NCBI RefSeq assembly: GCF_001274775.1
Contig: NZ_LGUE01000001.1
Location: 189,302-253,301 of the forward strand
Reading direction: 5' to 3'
From: Rossellomorea marisflavi
GTDB lineage: Bacteria; Bacillota; Bacilli; Bacillales; Bacillaceae_B
Length of the DNA stretch: 64,000 nucleotides
Shown here: piece after piece, positions 47,558-57,417 of the stretch
Layout: each line of letters starts with the position of its first letter
How positions within the stretch are numbered: the stretch's first letter is position 1
The notes under the pieces: model-generated
What the model saw: the letters and a program-made list of their open reading frames with translations, nothing else
Database searches by the model: none
Told to the model about the DNA's origin: nothing
Translations under genes and position numbers: made by a program

Positions 47558-48829
47558 TTGTTTAAATTTAACGATGAAAAAGGGCAGTTGAAATGTTCTT
47601 TTTGCGGTAAAACACAAGACCAGGTCCGTAAGCTGGTAGCTGGACCGGGCGTATATATTTGTGACGAATGCATCGAGCTTTGCACGGAAATCGTGGAAGA
47701 AGAGCTCGGTACAGAAGAAGAAGTGGAATTCAAGGATGTTCCGAAACCACGTGAGATCCGTGAAATCCTTGACGAATATGTCATCGGACAGGATCAAGCG
47801 AAGAAATCCCTTGCTGTAGCCGTTTATAATCACTACAAACGGATCAATTCAAACAGCAAAGTGGATGACGTGGAACTATCCAAAAGTAATATTGCCATGA
47901 TCGGTCCGACAGGTAGCGGTAAGACGCTTCTTGCTCAGACTCTTGCACGCATCTTGAACGTTCCATTTGCCATCGCGGATGCAACGTCCCTCACCGAAGC
48001 CGGTTATGTAGGGGAAGATGTTGAAAACATCCTATTGAAGCTGATCCAAGCTGCGGATTATGATGTGGAGAAAGCGGAAAAAGGAATTATCTATATCGAT
48101 GAAATCGATAAAGTGGCCCGTAAATCCGAAAACCCGTCGATCACGCGTGATGTATCAGGTGAAGGTGTGCAGCAGGCTCTCTTGAAGATCCTTGAAGGAA
48201 CCGTTGCGAGCGTTCCGCCACAAGGTGGCCGTAAGCATCCTCATCAGGAATTCATCCAGATCGATACATCCAATGTCCTCTTCATCTGTGGTGGGGCATT
48301 CGATGGAATCGAACAGATCATCAAACGCCGACTTGGCCAAAAAGTCATCGGGTTCGGCTCTGATCCGAAGAACGCTGAAGTGAAAGAGGATAAATCCCTC
48401 CTTGCGAAAGTCGTTCCGGAAGATCTTCTCCGTTTTGGACTGATCCCAGAGTTCATCGGTCGTCTTCCGGTCATCTCAAGCCTCACTCCTCTTGATGAGG
48501 AAGCGTTGGTTGAGATCCTGACCAAGCCGAAGAATGCTCTTGTGAAGCAGTACCAAAAAATGCTTGAGCTGGACGATGTAGAGCTTGATTTCACTGAAGA
48601 GGCCCTATTCGAAATCGCGAAAAAAGCGATCGAACGCAAAACGGGTGCCCGTGGACTGCGCTCCATCATTGAAACCATGATGCTCGACGTCATGTTCGAC
48701 CTTCCGTCCCGTGATGACATCAAAAAATGCATCATCACGAAGGAAACCATCCTTGAGGATGCAACTCCTCATCTGATGCTCGAAGATGGTACGATCATCG
48801 ATCCGAATGAAGAAAAAACTTCAGCATGA
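47558..48829 (+). CDS. clpX: ATP-dependent Clp protease ATP-binding subunit ClpX
   Basis: A 423-residue AAA+ unfoldase (B. subtilis 420). An N-terminal C4 zinc domain ([14 protein letters not shown] then CDECIELC) is followed by the AAA+ module: Walker A GPTGSGKT near 117, Walker [10 protein letters not shown] near 178, the GAR-type pore motif and sensor 2. It docks on ClpP through an IGF-like loop (KVIGFGSD). TTG start at 47558 with GAAGGGGTGAA upstream. Confidence 0.97.
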   Translation: MFKFNDEKGQLKCSFCGKTQDQVRKLVAGPGVYICDECIELCTEIVEEELGTEEEVEFKDVPKPREIREILDEYVIGQDQAKKSLAVAVYNHYKRINSNSKVDDVELSKSNIAMIGPTGSGKTLLAQTLARILNVPFAIADATSLTEAGYVGEDVENILLKLIQAADYDVEKAEKGIIYIDEIDKVARKSENPSITRDVSGEGVQQALLKILEGTVASVPPQGGRKHPHQEFIQIDTSNVLFICGGAFDGIEQIIKRRLGQKVIGFGSDPKNAEVKEDKSLLAKVVPEDLLRFGLIPEFIGRLPVISSLTPLDEEALVEILTKPKNALVKQYQKMLELDDVELDFTEEALFEIAKKAIERKTGARGLRSIIETMMLDVMFDLPSRDDIKKCIITKETILEDATPHLMLEDGTIIDPNEEKTSA

Positions 48830-48837
48830 TCCTAATC

Positions 48838-48875
48838 AAAAGCCGGTAATCCCCCATGGGATTACCGGCTTTTTT
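48838..48875 (+). terminator. Terminator after clpX
   Basis: AAAAGCCGGTAATCCC/GGGATTACCGGCTTTT stem, T6. Confidence 0.9.
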
Positions 48876-48976
48876 CGTGATTTTGCACCGCTGTCGCCAC
48901 CAAATTTTATGGTTATTCCCAAACGGACGGGGAGATACTAACCCGTAACAACTTGAACCAACTGGAGGATGACTAT

Positions 48977-50620
48977 ATGAGCTTTACAAGTATCGCGCTG
49001 TTTATCCAGCTTTTTTTCGGCATCATCATCGGACTGTATTTCTGGAATCTCCTGAAGAACCAACGGACACAAAAAGTATCCATCGACCGTGAATCGAAGA
49101 AGGAAATGGAGGAGCTTAGGAAGATGCGCTCGATCTCCCTATCCGAACCCCTTTCTGAAAGGGTCCGCCCGGCAAGCTTTGACGATATCGTCGGCCAGGA
49201 GGATGGTATCAAGTCCCTGAAGGCAGCGCTGTGCAGTCCCAATCCACAGCATGTGATTATCTATGGTCCTCCAGGGGTCGGGAAGACGGCAGCTGCGCGA
49301 CTTGTATTGGAAGAAGCGAAAAAGAATATGAAATCCCCGTTCATGACCTCGGCCGTTTTTGTGGAGCTTGATGCGACGACTGCGCGATTCGATGAGCGGG
49401 GCATTGCGGATCCCCTCATCGGATCGGTGCATGATCCCATCTATCAGGGAGCAGGAGCCATGGGACAGGCCGGAATACCACAGCCGAAGCAAGGTGCTGT
49501 CACCAATGCCCACGGGGGCGTGCTGTTCATTGATGAAATCGGGGAATTACACCCGATCCAAATGAATAAATTATTAAAGGTACTGGAAGACCGCAGGGTT
49601 TATCTTGAGAGTGCATATTATAATGAGGAAAATCATCAGATCCCTAGTCATATCCACGATATTTTCAAAAACGGCCTCCCGGCAGATTTCCGTTTGGTCG
49701 GGGCCACGACGAGGACGCCGAATGAAATTCCGCCGGCGATCCGTTCCCGCTGCATGGAAGTATTTTTCCGTGAGCTTGAGAGGGAAGAAGTGAAAGAAAT
49801 CTGCGCAAGGGCAGCCAAAAAGGTGAATATATCCGTGAGCAAGGAAGGTTTGGAGATTCTTGCGTCCTACGCGAGGAATGGCCGTGAAGCGGTGAATCTG
49901 GTCCAGATCGCGGCCGGTCTTGCCATCACGGAAAATCGCGATCATATTGCCGATCATGAATTGGAATGGATCATTCAATCGACCCAGATGTCCCCGAGGC
50001 ATGAGAAGAAAATCAACAGGGAGGCGACAGTCGGTCTCGTCAACGGCCTCGCTGTGACAGGACCGAATTCCGGATCCCTGCTAGAAATCGAAGTCACCGT
50101 CATTCCGGCAGCGGATAAGGGCGGAGTCAATGTAACGGGGATCGTGGAAGAAGAGAGCATCGGGGATAAAGGCAAATCGATCCGCCGGAAAAGCATGGCC
50201 AAAGGATCGATCGAGAACGTCATCACCGTCCTCCGCTCCATGGGGGTCCCGGCAGACCAATACGATATCCACGTGAATTTCCCAGGTGGAGTCCCGGTGG
50301 ACGGACCTTCGGCGGGTATCGCCATGGCACTCGGCATCTACTCCGCGATCTACAGGCTTCCCGTCAGGCACAACATCGCACTTACGGGTGAAATCAGCAT
50401 TCACGGGAAGGTGAAACCCGTCGGAGGGGTCTATCCGAAGATCAAAGGGGCCAAGGCTGCAGGGGCGGATCTCGTCATCATTCCGCACGAGAATGAGCAG
50501 TCCCTCCTTCATGAAGTGGGCGGCATCGAAGTGATTCCCGTCAAAGAGTTCAAAGAAGTGATGGAGCTGGCCCTTGTCAAAGACGTCATGGACGATGCAA
50601 AAAACAAGAAAAGCATGTAA
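48977..50620 (+). CDS. lonB: Membrane-anchored ATP-dependent protease LonB
   Basis: A 547-residue Lon-family protease. An N-terminal membrane segment (IALFIQLFFGIIIGLYFW, residues 5-22) is followed by an AAA+ domain with Walker [10 protein letters not shown] near 97 and Walker B VLFIDEIGE near 180, then the protease domain with the catalytic serine in DGPSAGIAM (near 445) and lysine near 487. In B. subtilis it is forespore-expressed under sigma-F. The ATG at 48977 with TGGAGG upstream gives the family N-terminus. It sits upstream of lonA, as in B. subtilis. Confidence 0.95.
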   Translation: MSFTSIALFIQLFFGIIIGLYFWNLLKNQRTQKVSIDRESKKEMEELRKMRSISLSEPLSERVRPASFDDIVGQEDGIKSLKAALCSPNPQHVIIYGPPGVGKTAAARLVLEEAKKNMKSPFMTSAVFVELDATTARFDERGIADPLIGSVHDPIYQGAGAMGQAGIPQPKQGAVTNAHGGVLFIDEIGELHPIQMNKLLKVLEDRRVYLESAYYNEENHQIPSHIHDIFKNGLPADFRLVGATTRTPNEIPPAIRSRCMEVFFRELEREEVKEICARAAKKVNISVSKEGLEILASYARNGREAVNLVQIAAGLAITENRDHIADHELEWIIQSTQMSPRHEKKINREATVGLVNGLAVTGPNSGSLLEIEVTVIPAADKGGVNVTGIVEEESIGDKGKSIRRKSMAKGSIENVITVLRSMGVPADQYDIHVNFPGGVPVDGPSAGIAMALGIYSAIYRLPVRHNIALTGEISIHGKVKPVGGVYPKIKGAKAAGADLVIIPHENEQSLLHEVGGIEVIPVKEFKEVMELALVKDVMDDAKNKKSM

Positions 50621-50625
50621 TCATG

Positions 50626-50655
50626 GCCGACTCGGGTGATTCCCGATCGGCTTTT
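50626..50655 (+). terminator. Weak terminator after lonB
   Basis: GCCGA-CTCGGG pairs with CCCGA-TCGGC; short T4 tail. Confidence 0.55.
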
Positions 50656-50752
50656 CCTCAGTACATCCGGCAAGTCCAATTTAATAGACACTACCTAGTA
50701 AATAAGATAGAATTGTACAAAGGCTTAGAGCATAAATCCGGAGGTGTAAGAT

Positions 50753-53077
50753 ATGGCAAATCAAACAAAACGAACAGTTCCCCTCCTCCCATTAAGAGGC
50801 CTGTTGGTTTACCCGACGATGGTCCTGCATTTGGATGTCGGGCGTGAGCGCTCGGTGCAGGCTTTGGAAAAAGCCATGATGGATGATCATATGATCTTTT
50901 TGACGACTCAAAAGGATTCTGATATAGACGAACCGACCCAGGATGATTTTTATGAGATGGGGACCCTTACGAAGGTGAAGCAGATGCTGAAGCTTCCGAA
51001 CGGAACGATCCGCGTCCTTGTGGAAGGACTCAACCGTGGGACGATCTCTTCCTATTCCAATGACCAGGGCTTCTATGAAGTGGAAGTGGATGAATACAGT
51101 GATTCCGAGCAAAAGGATTCTGAACTCGATGCCCTGATGAGGACGTTGCTGAACTATTTCGAACAATACATAAAGCTTTCAAAAAAAGTATCCGCTGAAA
51201 CCTATTCCACTGTGGCGGATATCGAGGAGCCGGGCAGGCTTGCGGATATCATTGCATCCCATCTGCCTTTGAAGATCAAAGAAAAGCAGCATATCCTCGA
51301 AACACAGGATATCAAAGAGCGCCTGCAGATGGTGATCGAGATCATCAACAATGAGAAGGAAGTCCTTTCATTGGAGAAAAAGATCGGTCAGCGCGTCAAA
51401 CGCTCCATGGAACGGACCCAGAAGGAATACTATCTGCGTGAGCAGATGAAGGCGATCCAGAAAGAGCTCGGCGATAAGGAAGGCAAGACGGGCGAAGTGG
51501 AAGACCTTACGATGAAGATTGAAGAAGCAGGCATGCCGGAAGACATTGAGGCAACGGCTTTGAAGGAGCTTGCGCGCTATGAAAAGGTGCCTTCAAGCTC
51601 TGCTGAAAGCTCCGTCATCCGCAACTACATCGAATGGCTCGTTTCCCTTCCGTGGACGAAGGAGACAGAAGACCAGCTCGATATCAACCGTTCTGAAATG
51701 ATCCTCGACCGGGATCATTACGGACTTGAAAAAGTGAAGGAGCGCGTCCTTGAGTACCTTGCCGTCCAGCAGCTCACACGCTCCCTGAAAGGACCGATCC
51801 TTTGTCTGGCGGGCCCTCCAGGCGTCGGGAAGACCAGTCTCGCCAGGTCTGTGGCCGAATCCCTCGGGCGCAATTTCGTCCGTGTATCCCTTGGCGGCGT
51901 GCGTGATGAATCAGAGATCCGCGGTCATCGCCGTACGTATGTCGGTGCCATGCCGGGGCGGATCATCCGCGGCATGAAGAAAGCCGGAACGGTGAATCCC
52001 GTCTTCCTTCTCGATGAAATCGACAAGATGAGCAGTGATTTCCGCGGGGATCCATCCAGTGCCATGCTTGAGGTGCTCGACCCTGAACAGAATTCCAATT
52101 TCAGCGATCATTATATAGAAGAAACGTATGATCTATCCAAGGTCATGTTCATTGCAACCGCCAATGATCTTTCCACGATTCCGGGACCGCTTCGCGATCG
52201 TATGGAAATCATCACGATTGCAGGGTATACTGAGATAGAGAAAGTGAATATCGCCAAACATCATCTCTTGCCTAAACAGCTCAGTGACCATGGATTGACA
52301 AAATCCAAGCTGCAGCTGAAAGATGAGGCGTTCGTTGATATCGTGCGTTACTACACGCGAGAAGCGGGTGTCAGGAGCCTTGAGCGTCAGCTGGCGGCCA
52401 TCTGTCGTAAAGCGGCGAAGATCATCGTCTCCGGCAGCAAGAAGCGCGTGACGATCACGTCCAGGAACATCGAGGAATTCCTCGGCAAGAAAAAATTCCG
52501 CTACGGTCAGGCCGAGCTTGAGAATCAGGTCGGTGTATCCACCGGACTTGCGTACACCTCTGTGGGAGGAGACACGCTGCAGATCGAAGTCTCCCTTGCA
52601 CCAGGTAAAGGCAAGCTTGTCCTCACAGGGAAGCTTGGAGACGTGATGAAAGAGTCGGCCCAGACGGCCTTCAGCTTCGTCCGTTCGAATACGAAAACCC
52701 TTGGAATCGATGAAAAATTCCATGAGAAATACGATATTCACATCCATGTTCCTGAAGGCGCCGTGCCGAAGGATGGACCGTCTGCCGGCATCACGATCAC
52801 GACGGCATTGGTATCGGCCCTCACCGGTAAGTATGTGGACCGAGAAGTCGGCATGACCGGGGAAATGACCCTGAGGGGAAGGGTGCTCCCGATCGGAGGA
52901 CTTAAAGAAAAGACCCTCAGCGCCCACCGTGCCGGGATCAAGACCGTGATCCTCCCGAAAGACAATGAAAAAGATATCGACGATATACCGGAAAGCGTCC
53001 GTGAAGAATTGACCTTCATCCTCGTATCCCATATCGATCAAGTGTTAGAGAAAGCATTAGTAGGTGAAAAGAAGTGA
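50753..53077 (+). CDS. lonA: ATP-dependent protease Lon (LonA)
   Basis: A 774-residue cytoplasmic Lon protease that degrades misfolded and regulatory proteins. N-terminal LON substrate domain (about 1-205: [23 protein letters not shown]), coiled linker, AAA+ module with GPPGVGKTS near 353 and VFLLDEIDK near 417, and a serine-lysine protease domain (KDGPSAGIT with Ser near 676; Lys in [12 protein letters not shown] near 719). RBS GGAGGTG. Overlaps ysxC by four bases. Confidence 0.97.
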   Translation: MANQTKRTVPLLPLRGLLVYPTMVLHLDVGRERSVQALEKAMMDDHMIFLTTQKDSDIDEPTQDDFYEMGTLTKVKQMLKLPNGTIRVLVEGLNRGTISSYSNDQGFYEVEVDEYSDSEQKDSELDALMRTLLNYFEQYIKLSKKVSAETYSTVADIEEPGRLADIIASHLPLKIKEKQHILETQDIKERLQMVIEIINNEKEVLSLEKKIGQRVKRSMERTQKEYYLREQMKAIQKELGDKEGKTGEVEDLTMKIEEAGMPEDIEATALKELARYEKVPSSSAESSVIRNYIEWLVSLPWTKETEDQLDINRSEMILDRDHYGLEKVKERVLEYLAVQQLTRSLKGPILCLAGPPGVGKTSLARSVAESLGRNFVRVSLGGVRDESEIRGHRRTYVGAMPGRIIRGMKKAGTVNPVFLLDEIDKMSSDFRGDPSSAMLEVLDPEQNSNFSDHYIEETYDLSKVMFIATANDLSTIPGPLRDRMEIITIAGYTEIEKVNIAKHHLLPKQLSDHGLTKSKLQLKDEAFVDIVRYYTREAGVRSLERQLAAICRKAAKIIVSGSKKRVTITSRNIEEFLGKKKFRYGQAELENQVGVSTGLAYTSVGGDTLQIEVSLAPGKGKLVLTGKLGDVMKESAQTAFSFVRSNTKTLGIDEKFHEKYDIHIHVPEGAVPKDGPSAGITITTALVSALTGKYVDREVGMTGEMTLRGRVLPIGGLKEKTLSAHRAGIKTVILPKDNEKDIDDIPESVREELTFILVSHIDQVLEKALVGEKK

Positions 53078-53658
53078 AAGTAAATCAAGTTGAGCTAGTG
53101 ATCAGTGCCGTCAGACCGGAGCAGTACCCGGAAGGTGATCTTCCGGAGTTTGCCCTGGCGGGGCGTTCCAACGTCGGGAAGTCCTCTTTCATCAACAAGA
53201 TGATCGGCCGCAAAAGCATGGCGAGGATCTCATCGAAGCCGGGTAAAACCCAAACGTTGAATTTCTATAAAATCGAAGAGACCCTCTACTATGTGGATGT
53301 TCCCGGATATGGTTTCGCGAAGGTATCGAAGAAGGAGAGGGAAGCCTGGGGCAAGATGATCGAAACGTATATCACGTCCCGAGATCAACTCAAGGCCGTC
53401 CTCCTCATCGTCGACCTCAGGCATCCGCCGACCAATGATGACGTCATGATGTACGGATTCCTCAAGCACTACGAAATCCCTTGCATCATCGTCGCCACCA
53501 AGGCCGATAAGATCCCTAAGGGCAAGTGGCAGAAGCATCTCAAAATCACCCGTGATACGTTGAAGATGGAAGAAGGCGACGAATGCGTCCTCTTCTCTTC
53601 TGAAACAGGACTCGGGAAAGATAAGGCATGGGATGCCATCAGAGCACGATATAAGTAA
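53074..53658 (+). CDS. ysxC: Ribosome biogenesis GTPase EngB/YsxC
   Basis: A 194-residue essential GTPase of 50S assembly. G-motifs: G1 GRSNVGKSS near 31-39, G3 DVPGYG near 75, G4 [11 protein letters not shown] near 145, G5 [15 protein letters not shown] near 175. The GTG start at 53074 overlaps the lonA TGA, implying translational coupling, as in B. subtilis. Confidence 0.96.
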   Translation: MKVNQVELVISAVRPEQYPEGDLPEFALAGRSNVGKSSFINKMIGRKSMARISSKPGKTQTLNFYKIEETLYYVDVPGYGFAKVSKKEREAWGKMIETYITSRDQLKAVLLIVDLRHPPTNDDVMMYGFLKHYEIPCIIVATKADKIPKGKWQKHLKITRDTLKMEEGDECVLFSSETGLGKDKAWDAIRARYK

Positions 53659-53662
53659 ATGG

Positions 53663-53698
53663 AAAGCGGTCCGGATTTGATTCCGGACCGCTTTTTTT
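53663..53698 (+). terminator. Terminator after ysxC
   Basis: AAAGCGGTCCGGA/TCCGGACCGCTTT stem with T7. Confidence 0.9.
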
Positions 53699-54009
53699 CT
53701 TTGGAGTTTATGTGAAGCGCTTGAGTGGAAGGTGAATAGCCAGATCGCCAAGCGTTTTTAACTTATGTGTACAACTAAATGAAAGGATTACGATGGATGG
53801 CACGCTCCGCCTCCATGCCTGACTCATCCATCTAAATATCCTAGTATAATAGCTCCATTTTCTATCCTGGGAGAGGCAATAAGCACTAATGAAGGCGAGG
53901 GATATAAAGCATCCATAAGGATCCGGGCGGATACTTGTCTTTACAGGAGGTGGGTTTATCTCAAGTTAGCATAGGGTAAAAAATGGAATGATATCATGAT
54001 ATTTGAATT
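53699..54009. other. Intergenic region before the amino-acid ABC operon
   Basis: No reading frame of note. A TACAGGAGGTGGG (53943-53955) resembles a ribosome site but is followed by no long frame. I see no known riboswitch signature. Confidence 0.5.
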
Positions 54010-54038
54010 TTGTGAATATTATTTATTGTTGATACAAT
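54010..54038 (+). promoter_or_regulatory. Candidate promoter of the ABC transporter operon
   Basis: TTGTGA at 54010-54015 and TACAAT at 54033-54038, 17-base spacer, in an AT-rich tract 38 bases before the GTG start. Confidence 0.55.
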
Positions 54039-54076
54039 TATTCAGAGTAGTGAAAAAAAGAGGGGGAGTTATACAC

Positions 54077-54856
54077 GTGAAAATTTGGACAAGACTGACG
54101 CTTTTCGTCGCACTCGCCGTGATGCTCACGGCATGTGGATCAAAGGCAACAACCGAAGGCGGGGCTGACCTCGTAAAAGCGGATACCTTCACCTTCTCTG
54201 CATCTGGTGAATTCAAGCCTTTCAGCTATACGAATAGCGAAGGGAAGATGGAAGGTTTCGACATCGACGTGGCGGAAGCCGTCGCCAAGGAGCTGGGTCT
54301 TAAACCTGATCAGAAGAAATTTAAATTCGCGGGGATCGTGGAAGGCGTGAAATCGGGACGATTCGATGCAGCGGTCGCTTCACATACCATCACCGAGGAT
54401 CGTGCGAAAGAAGTAGACTTCTCGACACCGTATTATTATTCCGGGCCGCAGATCTTCGTGAGGCCTGATAGCGACGTCGAAACCCTCGACGATTTGAAAG
54501 GAAAAGAAATCGCGGTTTCCAAAGGCTCATCTTACGCCAAGGAAGCGGAAGCCGTCACGGATAATATCCCGCAGTACGATAGTGATGTCGTGGCTCTGGA
54601 AGCATTGAGCAAGGGTAAGCATGATGCTGTCATAACGGACTTTGTCACCGGTAAGGAAGCGATTTCGTCTGGGATGAAGCTGGACGCGAAGGAGCTCCTC
54701 GGACGGAGTGAGCAGGCCATCGCCGTCAGCAAGGATAATCCCAAGCTCTTGAAAGAGATCGATGCCGCCCTCGAAAAACTGAGGGAAGATGGGACGCTGA
54801 AAAAAATCAGTGAAAAATATTTCGACTCAGATATTACGACAGATCCAAGTGAGTAA
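54077..54856 (+). CDS. Polar amino-acid ABC transporter substrate-binding lipoprotein
   Basis: A 259-residue extracytoplasmic solute-binding protein (SBP family 3). A signal peptide ends in the lipobox LTAC (Cys near 16), followed by the mature fold with GEFKPFSYTNSEGKMEGFDIDVAEAVAKELG (in parts), DAAVASHTITEDRAKEVDFSTPYYYSG and a C-terminal lobe ending EKYFDSDI. Such proteins bind polar amino acids (e.g. glutamine, arginine, cystine); specificity is not readable. GTG at 54077 has AGGGGGAG upstream. The cognate permease and ATPase follow. Confidence 0.92.
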   Translation: MKIWTRLTLFVALAVMLTACGSKATTEGGADLVKADTFTFSASGEFKPFSYTNSEGKMEGFDIDVAEAVAKELGLKPDQKKFKFAGIVEGVKSGRFDAAVASHTITEDRAKEVDFSTPYYYSGPQIFVRPDSDVETLDDLKGKEIAVSKGSSYAKEAEAVTDNIPQYDSDVVALEALSKGKHDAVITDFVTGKEAISSGMKLDAKELLGRSEQAIAVSKDNPKLLKEIDAALEKLREDGTLKKISEKYFDSDITTDPSE

Positions 54857-54870
54857 AGCGTAAGCGTGGG

Positions 54871-54902
54871 ACGGATGCGCAGTTCATGCGCATCCGTCTT
54901 TT
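54871..54902 (+). terminator. Intra-operon hairpin between SBP and permease
   Basis: ACGGATGCGCA/TGCGCATCCGT stem followed by CTTTT. It likely lowers readthrough, giving more binding protein than permease, a common arrangement. Confidence 0.75.
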
Positions 54903-54928
54903 AAATGAAACAGCCGGGAGGAAAGCAT

Positions 54929-55576
54929 ATGGATTTTTTGAAGATTGTAATCGACACATACCCCATCTTCCTGAAGGGGATGCTGCTCACATTTCAGCTC
55001 ACCGCCATCGCGGTACTCATTGCCATCGTCATCGGGTTGTTTTTCGCCTTTTTAAAGATTTCACCGGTGAAGATCCTCCAGTATATCGCGGACTTATATA
55101 TTTTCGTCGTCCGGGGGACACCGTTGATCGTCCAGATCTTCATCTTCTACTATGGCCTCACCTCAATCAATCTGCCTAGCTTCTGGGCGGTTGCCCTGGG
55201 GCTCGCGTTCCACAACGGGGCATATATTGCAGAGATCTTCAGGGGCTCGATCCAGTCGGTGGATCGCGGCCAGATGGAGGCAGGGCGATCCCTCGGAATG
55301 TCCATGAGCCTGACCATGAGGAGGATCATCCTCCCGCAGGCTTTCAAGCGGGCCCTCCCGCCACTCGGGAATCAGTTCATCATCGCCGTGAAGGACTCGT
55401 CCCTTGCCTCTTTCATCGGCATGTACGAGCTATTCAGCGTAGCGACGACACTCGGCTCCAATAATTTCGATTATATGACGTACCTGCTTGTTGTTGCGAT
55501 TTACTACCTTGTACTCGTATTCGTGTTTACAATCATCGTCAACATCATAGAGAAACGACTATCGGTAAGTGATTAA
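54929..55576 (+). CDS. Polar amino-acid ABC transporter permease
   Basis: A 215-residue HisM/GlnP-type permease with about five membrane helices. The EAA loop that contacts the ATPase is visible: QMEAGRSLGMSMSLTMRRIILPQAFKRALPPLGN, in parts, near 117-150. FVVRGTPLIVQIFIFYYG near 60 is family-typical. ATG at 54929 is preferred because GGGAGG lies upstream. Functions with the flanking binding protein and ATPase. Confidence 0.92.
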   Translation: MDFLKIVIDTYPIFLKGMLLTFQLTAIAVLIAIVIGLFFAFLKISPVKILQYIADLYIFVVRGTPLIVQIFIFYYGLTSINLPSFWAVALGLAFHNGAYIAEIFRGSIQSVDRGQMEAGRSLGMSMSLTMRRIILPQAFKRALPPLGNQFIIAVKDSSLASFIGMYELFSVATTLGSNNFDYMTYLLVVAIYYLVLVFVFTIIVNIIEKRLSVSD

Positions 55577-55588
55577 GGGGGGATACTC

Positions 55589-56323
55589 ATGAGTAAAGAA
55601 ATGATCAAGGTGGAGAAATTGAATAAATCGTTCGGAGATCTCCATGTTTTGAAAGATATTGATATGAGCGTGAATGAAAGCGACGTCGTCTGTCTCATCG
55701 GAGCAAGCGGATCAGGTAAGAGTACACTGCTGCGCTGCCTCAACTTCCTTGAACTGAAGGACGGGGGGAGAGTCGTCATCGAGGGTGACGACATCGATCA
55801 GAAGACGCATGATTTGAACAAGATCCGTGAGAAAGTGGGGATGGTGTTTCAGCACTTCCATCTCTTCCCCCATAAAACGGTCCTTGAGAATGTCATGGAA
55901 GCACCGGTCCATGTGAAAAAAATGGACCGCGACAAAGCCAGGAAGTCAGCAAAGGAGCTTTTGAAAAAAGTCGGACTTGCCGATAAGGAAGGGGTTTATC
56001 CATCGAAGCTCTCCGGCGGGCAGAAACAGCGTGTGGCCATTGCGAGGGCCCTCGCAATGAAGCCTGATATCATGCTGTTCGATGAACCGACCTCTGCCCT
56101 CGATCCCGAATTGGTCGGCGAGGTTCTGGCCACGATGAAGCAGCTTGCCCACGAGGGGATGACGATGATCGTCGTCACGCATGAGATGGGATTCGCAAGG
56201 GAGGTGGCCGACTGGGTCGTCTACATGCACGACGGACGGATCGTGGAAGTCGGGCATCCCGGGGAAATGTTCGGTTCGCCTAAAGAGGAGAGGACCAAGG
56301 CGTTCCTTGATGCAGTATTATAA
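55589..56323 (+). CDS. Polar amino-acid ABC transporter ATPase
   Basis: A 244-residue GlnQ/HisP-type ATPase. Walker [10 protein letters not shown] near 38, Q-loop [11 protein letters not shown] near 88, signature [16 protein letters not shown] near 140, Walker [16 protein letters not shown] near 163, H-loop VVTHEMGFA near 197. RBS GGGGGG. It ends the three-gene importer operon; repeat copy E follows. Confidence 0.95.
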   Translation: MSKEMIKVEKLNKSFGDLHVLKDIDMSVNESDVVCLIGASGSGKSTLLRCLNFLELKDGGRVVIEGDDIDQKTHDLNKIREKVGMVFQHFHLFPHKTVLENVMEAPVHVKKMDRDKARKSAKELLKKVGLADKEGVYPSKLSGGQKQRVAIARALAMKPDIMLFDEPTSALDPELVGEVLATMKQLAHEGMTMIVVTHEMGFAREVADWVVYMHDGRIVEVGHPGEMFGSPKEERTKAFLDAVL

Positions 56324-56329
56324 GAGAAG

Positions 56330-56620
56330 AAGACTGGGAGAAGAACGTTAGTCATAGTAAAGAAACTGAGTCAAATATGTTTTAGTCATAGTAAAACCCG
56401 AATCATTTGCCTACGATAAAGCAAATGAATCGGGTTTTAAATTCGTTTAATGAACATTCAAATTTCATCGTTTCCAGCGGTTGATCGGAGTGCAAGATGA
56501 AGACTCCTGCGGGAAGAGTAGCTGGTGTGGCGTGCCGGGGAGGCTCACGGGCTACCCGCGGAAAGCGAAGTCTTGCACGGGAATCATGAGCGGCATAAAG
56601 AATCTACACGGATCGTGTTT
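56330..56620 (+). repeat. Composite structured repeat, copy E with hairpin module
   Basis: First module: a hairpin with arms at 56392-56409 and about 56420-56437 (CCCGAATCATTTGC / GCAAATGAATCGGG) preceded by two copies of TTAGTCATAGTAAA. Second module: arms GTGCAAGA (56490-56497) and TCTTGCAC (56571-56578) with core AGACTCCTGCGGGAAGAG and CCCGCGGAAAGCG. The same two-module layout occurs in copy F at the window's end. Confidence 0.88.
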
Positions 56621-56628
56621 ATGTACGC

Positions 56629-57114
56629 TTACTTCCTCTTGAAAAAAAGAAGGAACGCCCCGATGAGGATGAGGACGAACGGCCACAGGCTGACGATGGA
56701 ACCGACCTGACCTCCAAGGAAGCCGAACCAGCCTGCCGTTCGATCTGAGAACAGCATGAGGATCGACAGGACAAGGAACAGCCCTCCCTGGAACATCCCC
56801 GTTCCCGTCTTCTGATAGCGCAGAAGGAAGCCGAGGGCGAGGATCAGGACGAATACGCCCATATGATCCGGCCAGACGGGCATCCGGTTGACAAGGTGGA
56901 AGTGCAGGCCGAATCCAACGAGGATGGTACCGGGAAGGATCGCTTCATGGTCCTTCCCGACATACCCTTGAGCCAGAAAGGCGATGCCTACAATCATGAG
57001 CAGGGTCGGCCAGGTGAAAAATTCGCTGAATAAGATGATATGCGCCTGTTGAAGATAGAAGTAGGCACCGAATCCCAGGAGGATGACTCCGGGGAAGATC
57101 CGTTGTTGCTTCAT
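56629..57114 (-). CDS. LiaF-like/DUF5668 multi-pass membrane protein
   Basis: A 161-residue protein with about six short hydrophobic segments in pairs, resembling the LiaF/LiaI-type transmembrane domain (PGVILLGFGAYFYLQQ; WPTLLMIVGIAFLAQGY; LWPFVLILIGAFLLFFKRK). Function unknown; LiaF homologues regulate envelope-stress kinases, but no kinase is nearby. In B. subtilis ysxD occupies this interval between ysxC and hemA, and this may be its counterpart. The minus-strand site (GGAGGAACC) supports the start at 57114. Confidence 0.7.
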   Translation of the reverse strand: MKQQRIFPGVILLGFGAYFYLQQAHIILFSEFFTWPTLLMIVGIAFLAQGYVGKDHEAILPGTILVGFGLHFHLVNRMPVWPDHMGVFVLILALGFLLRYQKTGTGMFQGGLFLVLSILMLFSDRTAGWFGFLGGQVGSIVSLWPFVLILIGAFLLFFKRK

Positions 57115-57417
57115 ATGGTTCCTCCGTCTTATGGAATGACTGTTTTTCGTGATTCACTCACTTGATTCTTATAGTGTGATTTGATACTCTACATAGGTGG
57201 GACTTGTCGAAAGTCCGTCTTTTTTGCAGCGGAATGTAAATGCTTACAGATTGAAAGAAGAACCCAATTATACAGTAAAACAAACCATGGGTAAGTTTCA
57301 AGCAATCCGCTTTCCATGGCAAACATAGGTTTCATTTTCTGTTCACATTTTATCCTGAGTGATGCAGTAGGACATGTTATAATAAGAATGATTTTAATTT
57401 GGGGGTGTCACGCACTT
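57115..57417. other. Intergenic region before hemA
   Basis: Divergent control region. A TATAAT occurs at 57378-57383 within TTATAATAAGAATGA, which partly resembles a PerR box (4 of 7 in the second half); hemA is PerR-regulated in B. subtilis. The -35 is unclear. A 34-codon in-frame extension of hemA is not supported. Confidence 0.45.

Noticed and set aside
52133..53041. 302-codon minus-strand frame inside lonA
   Set aside because: Antisense shadow of the protease domain.
57376..57398. PerR operator before hemA
   Set aside because: Only the left half matches the consensus well; kept as a weak note rather than a called site.
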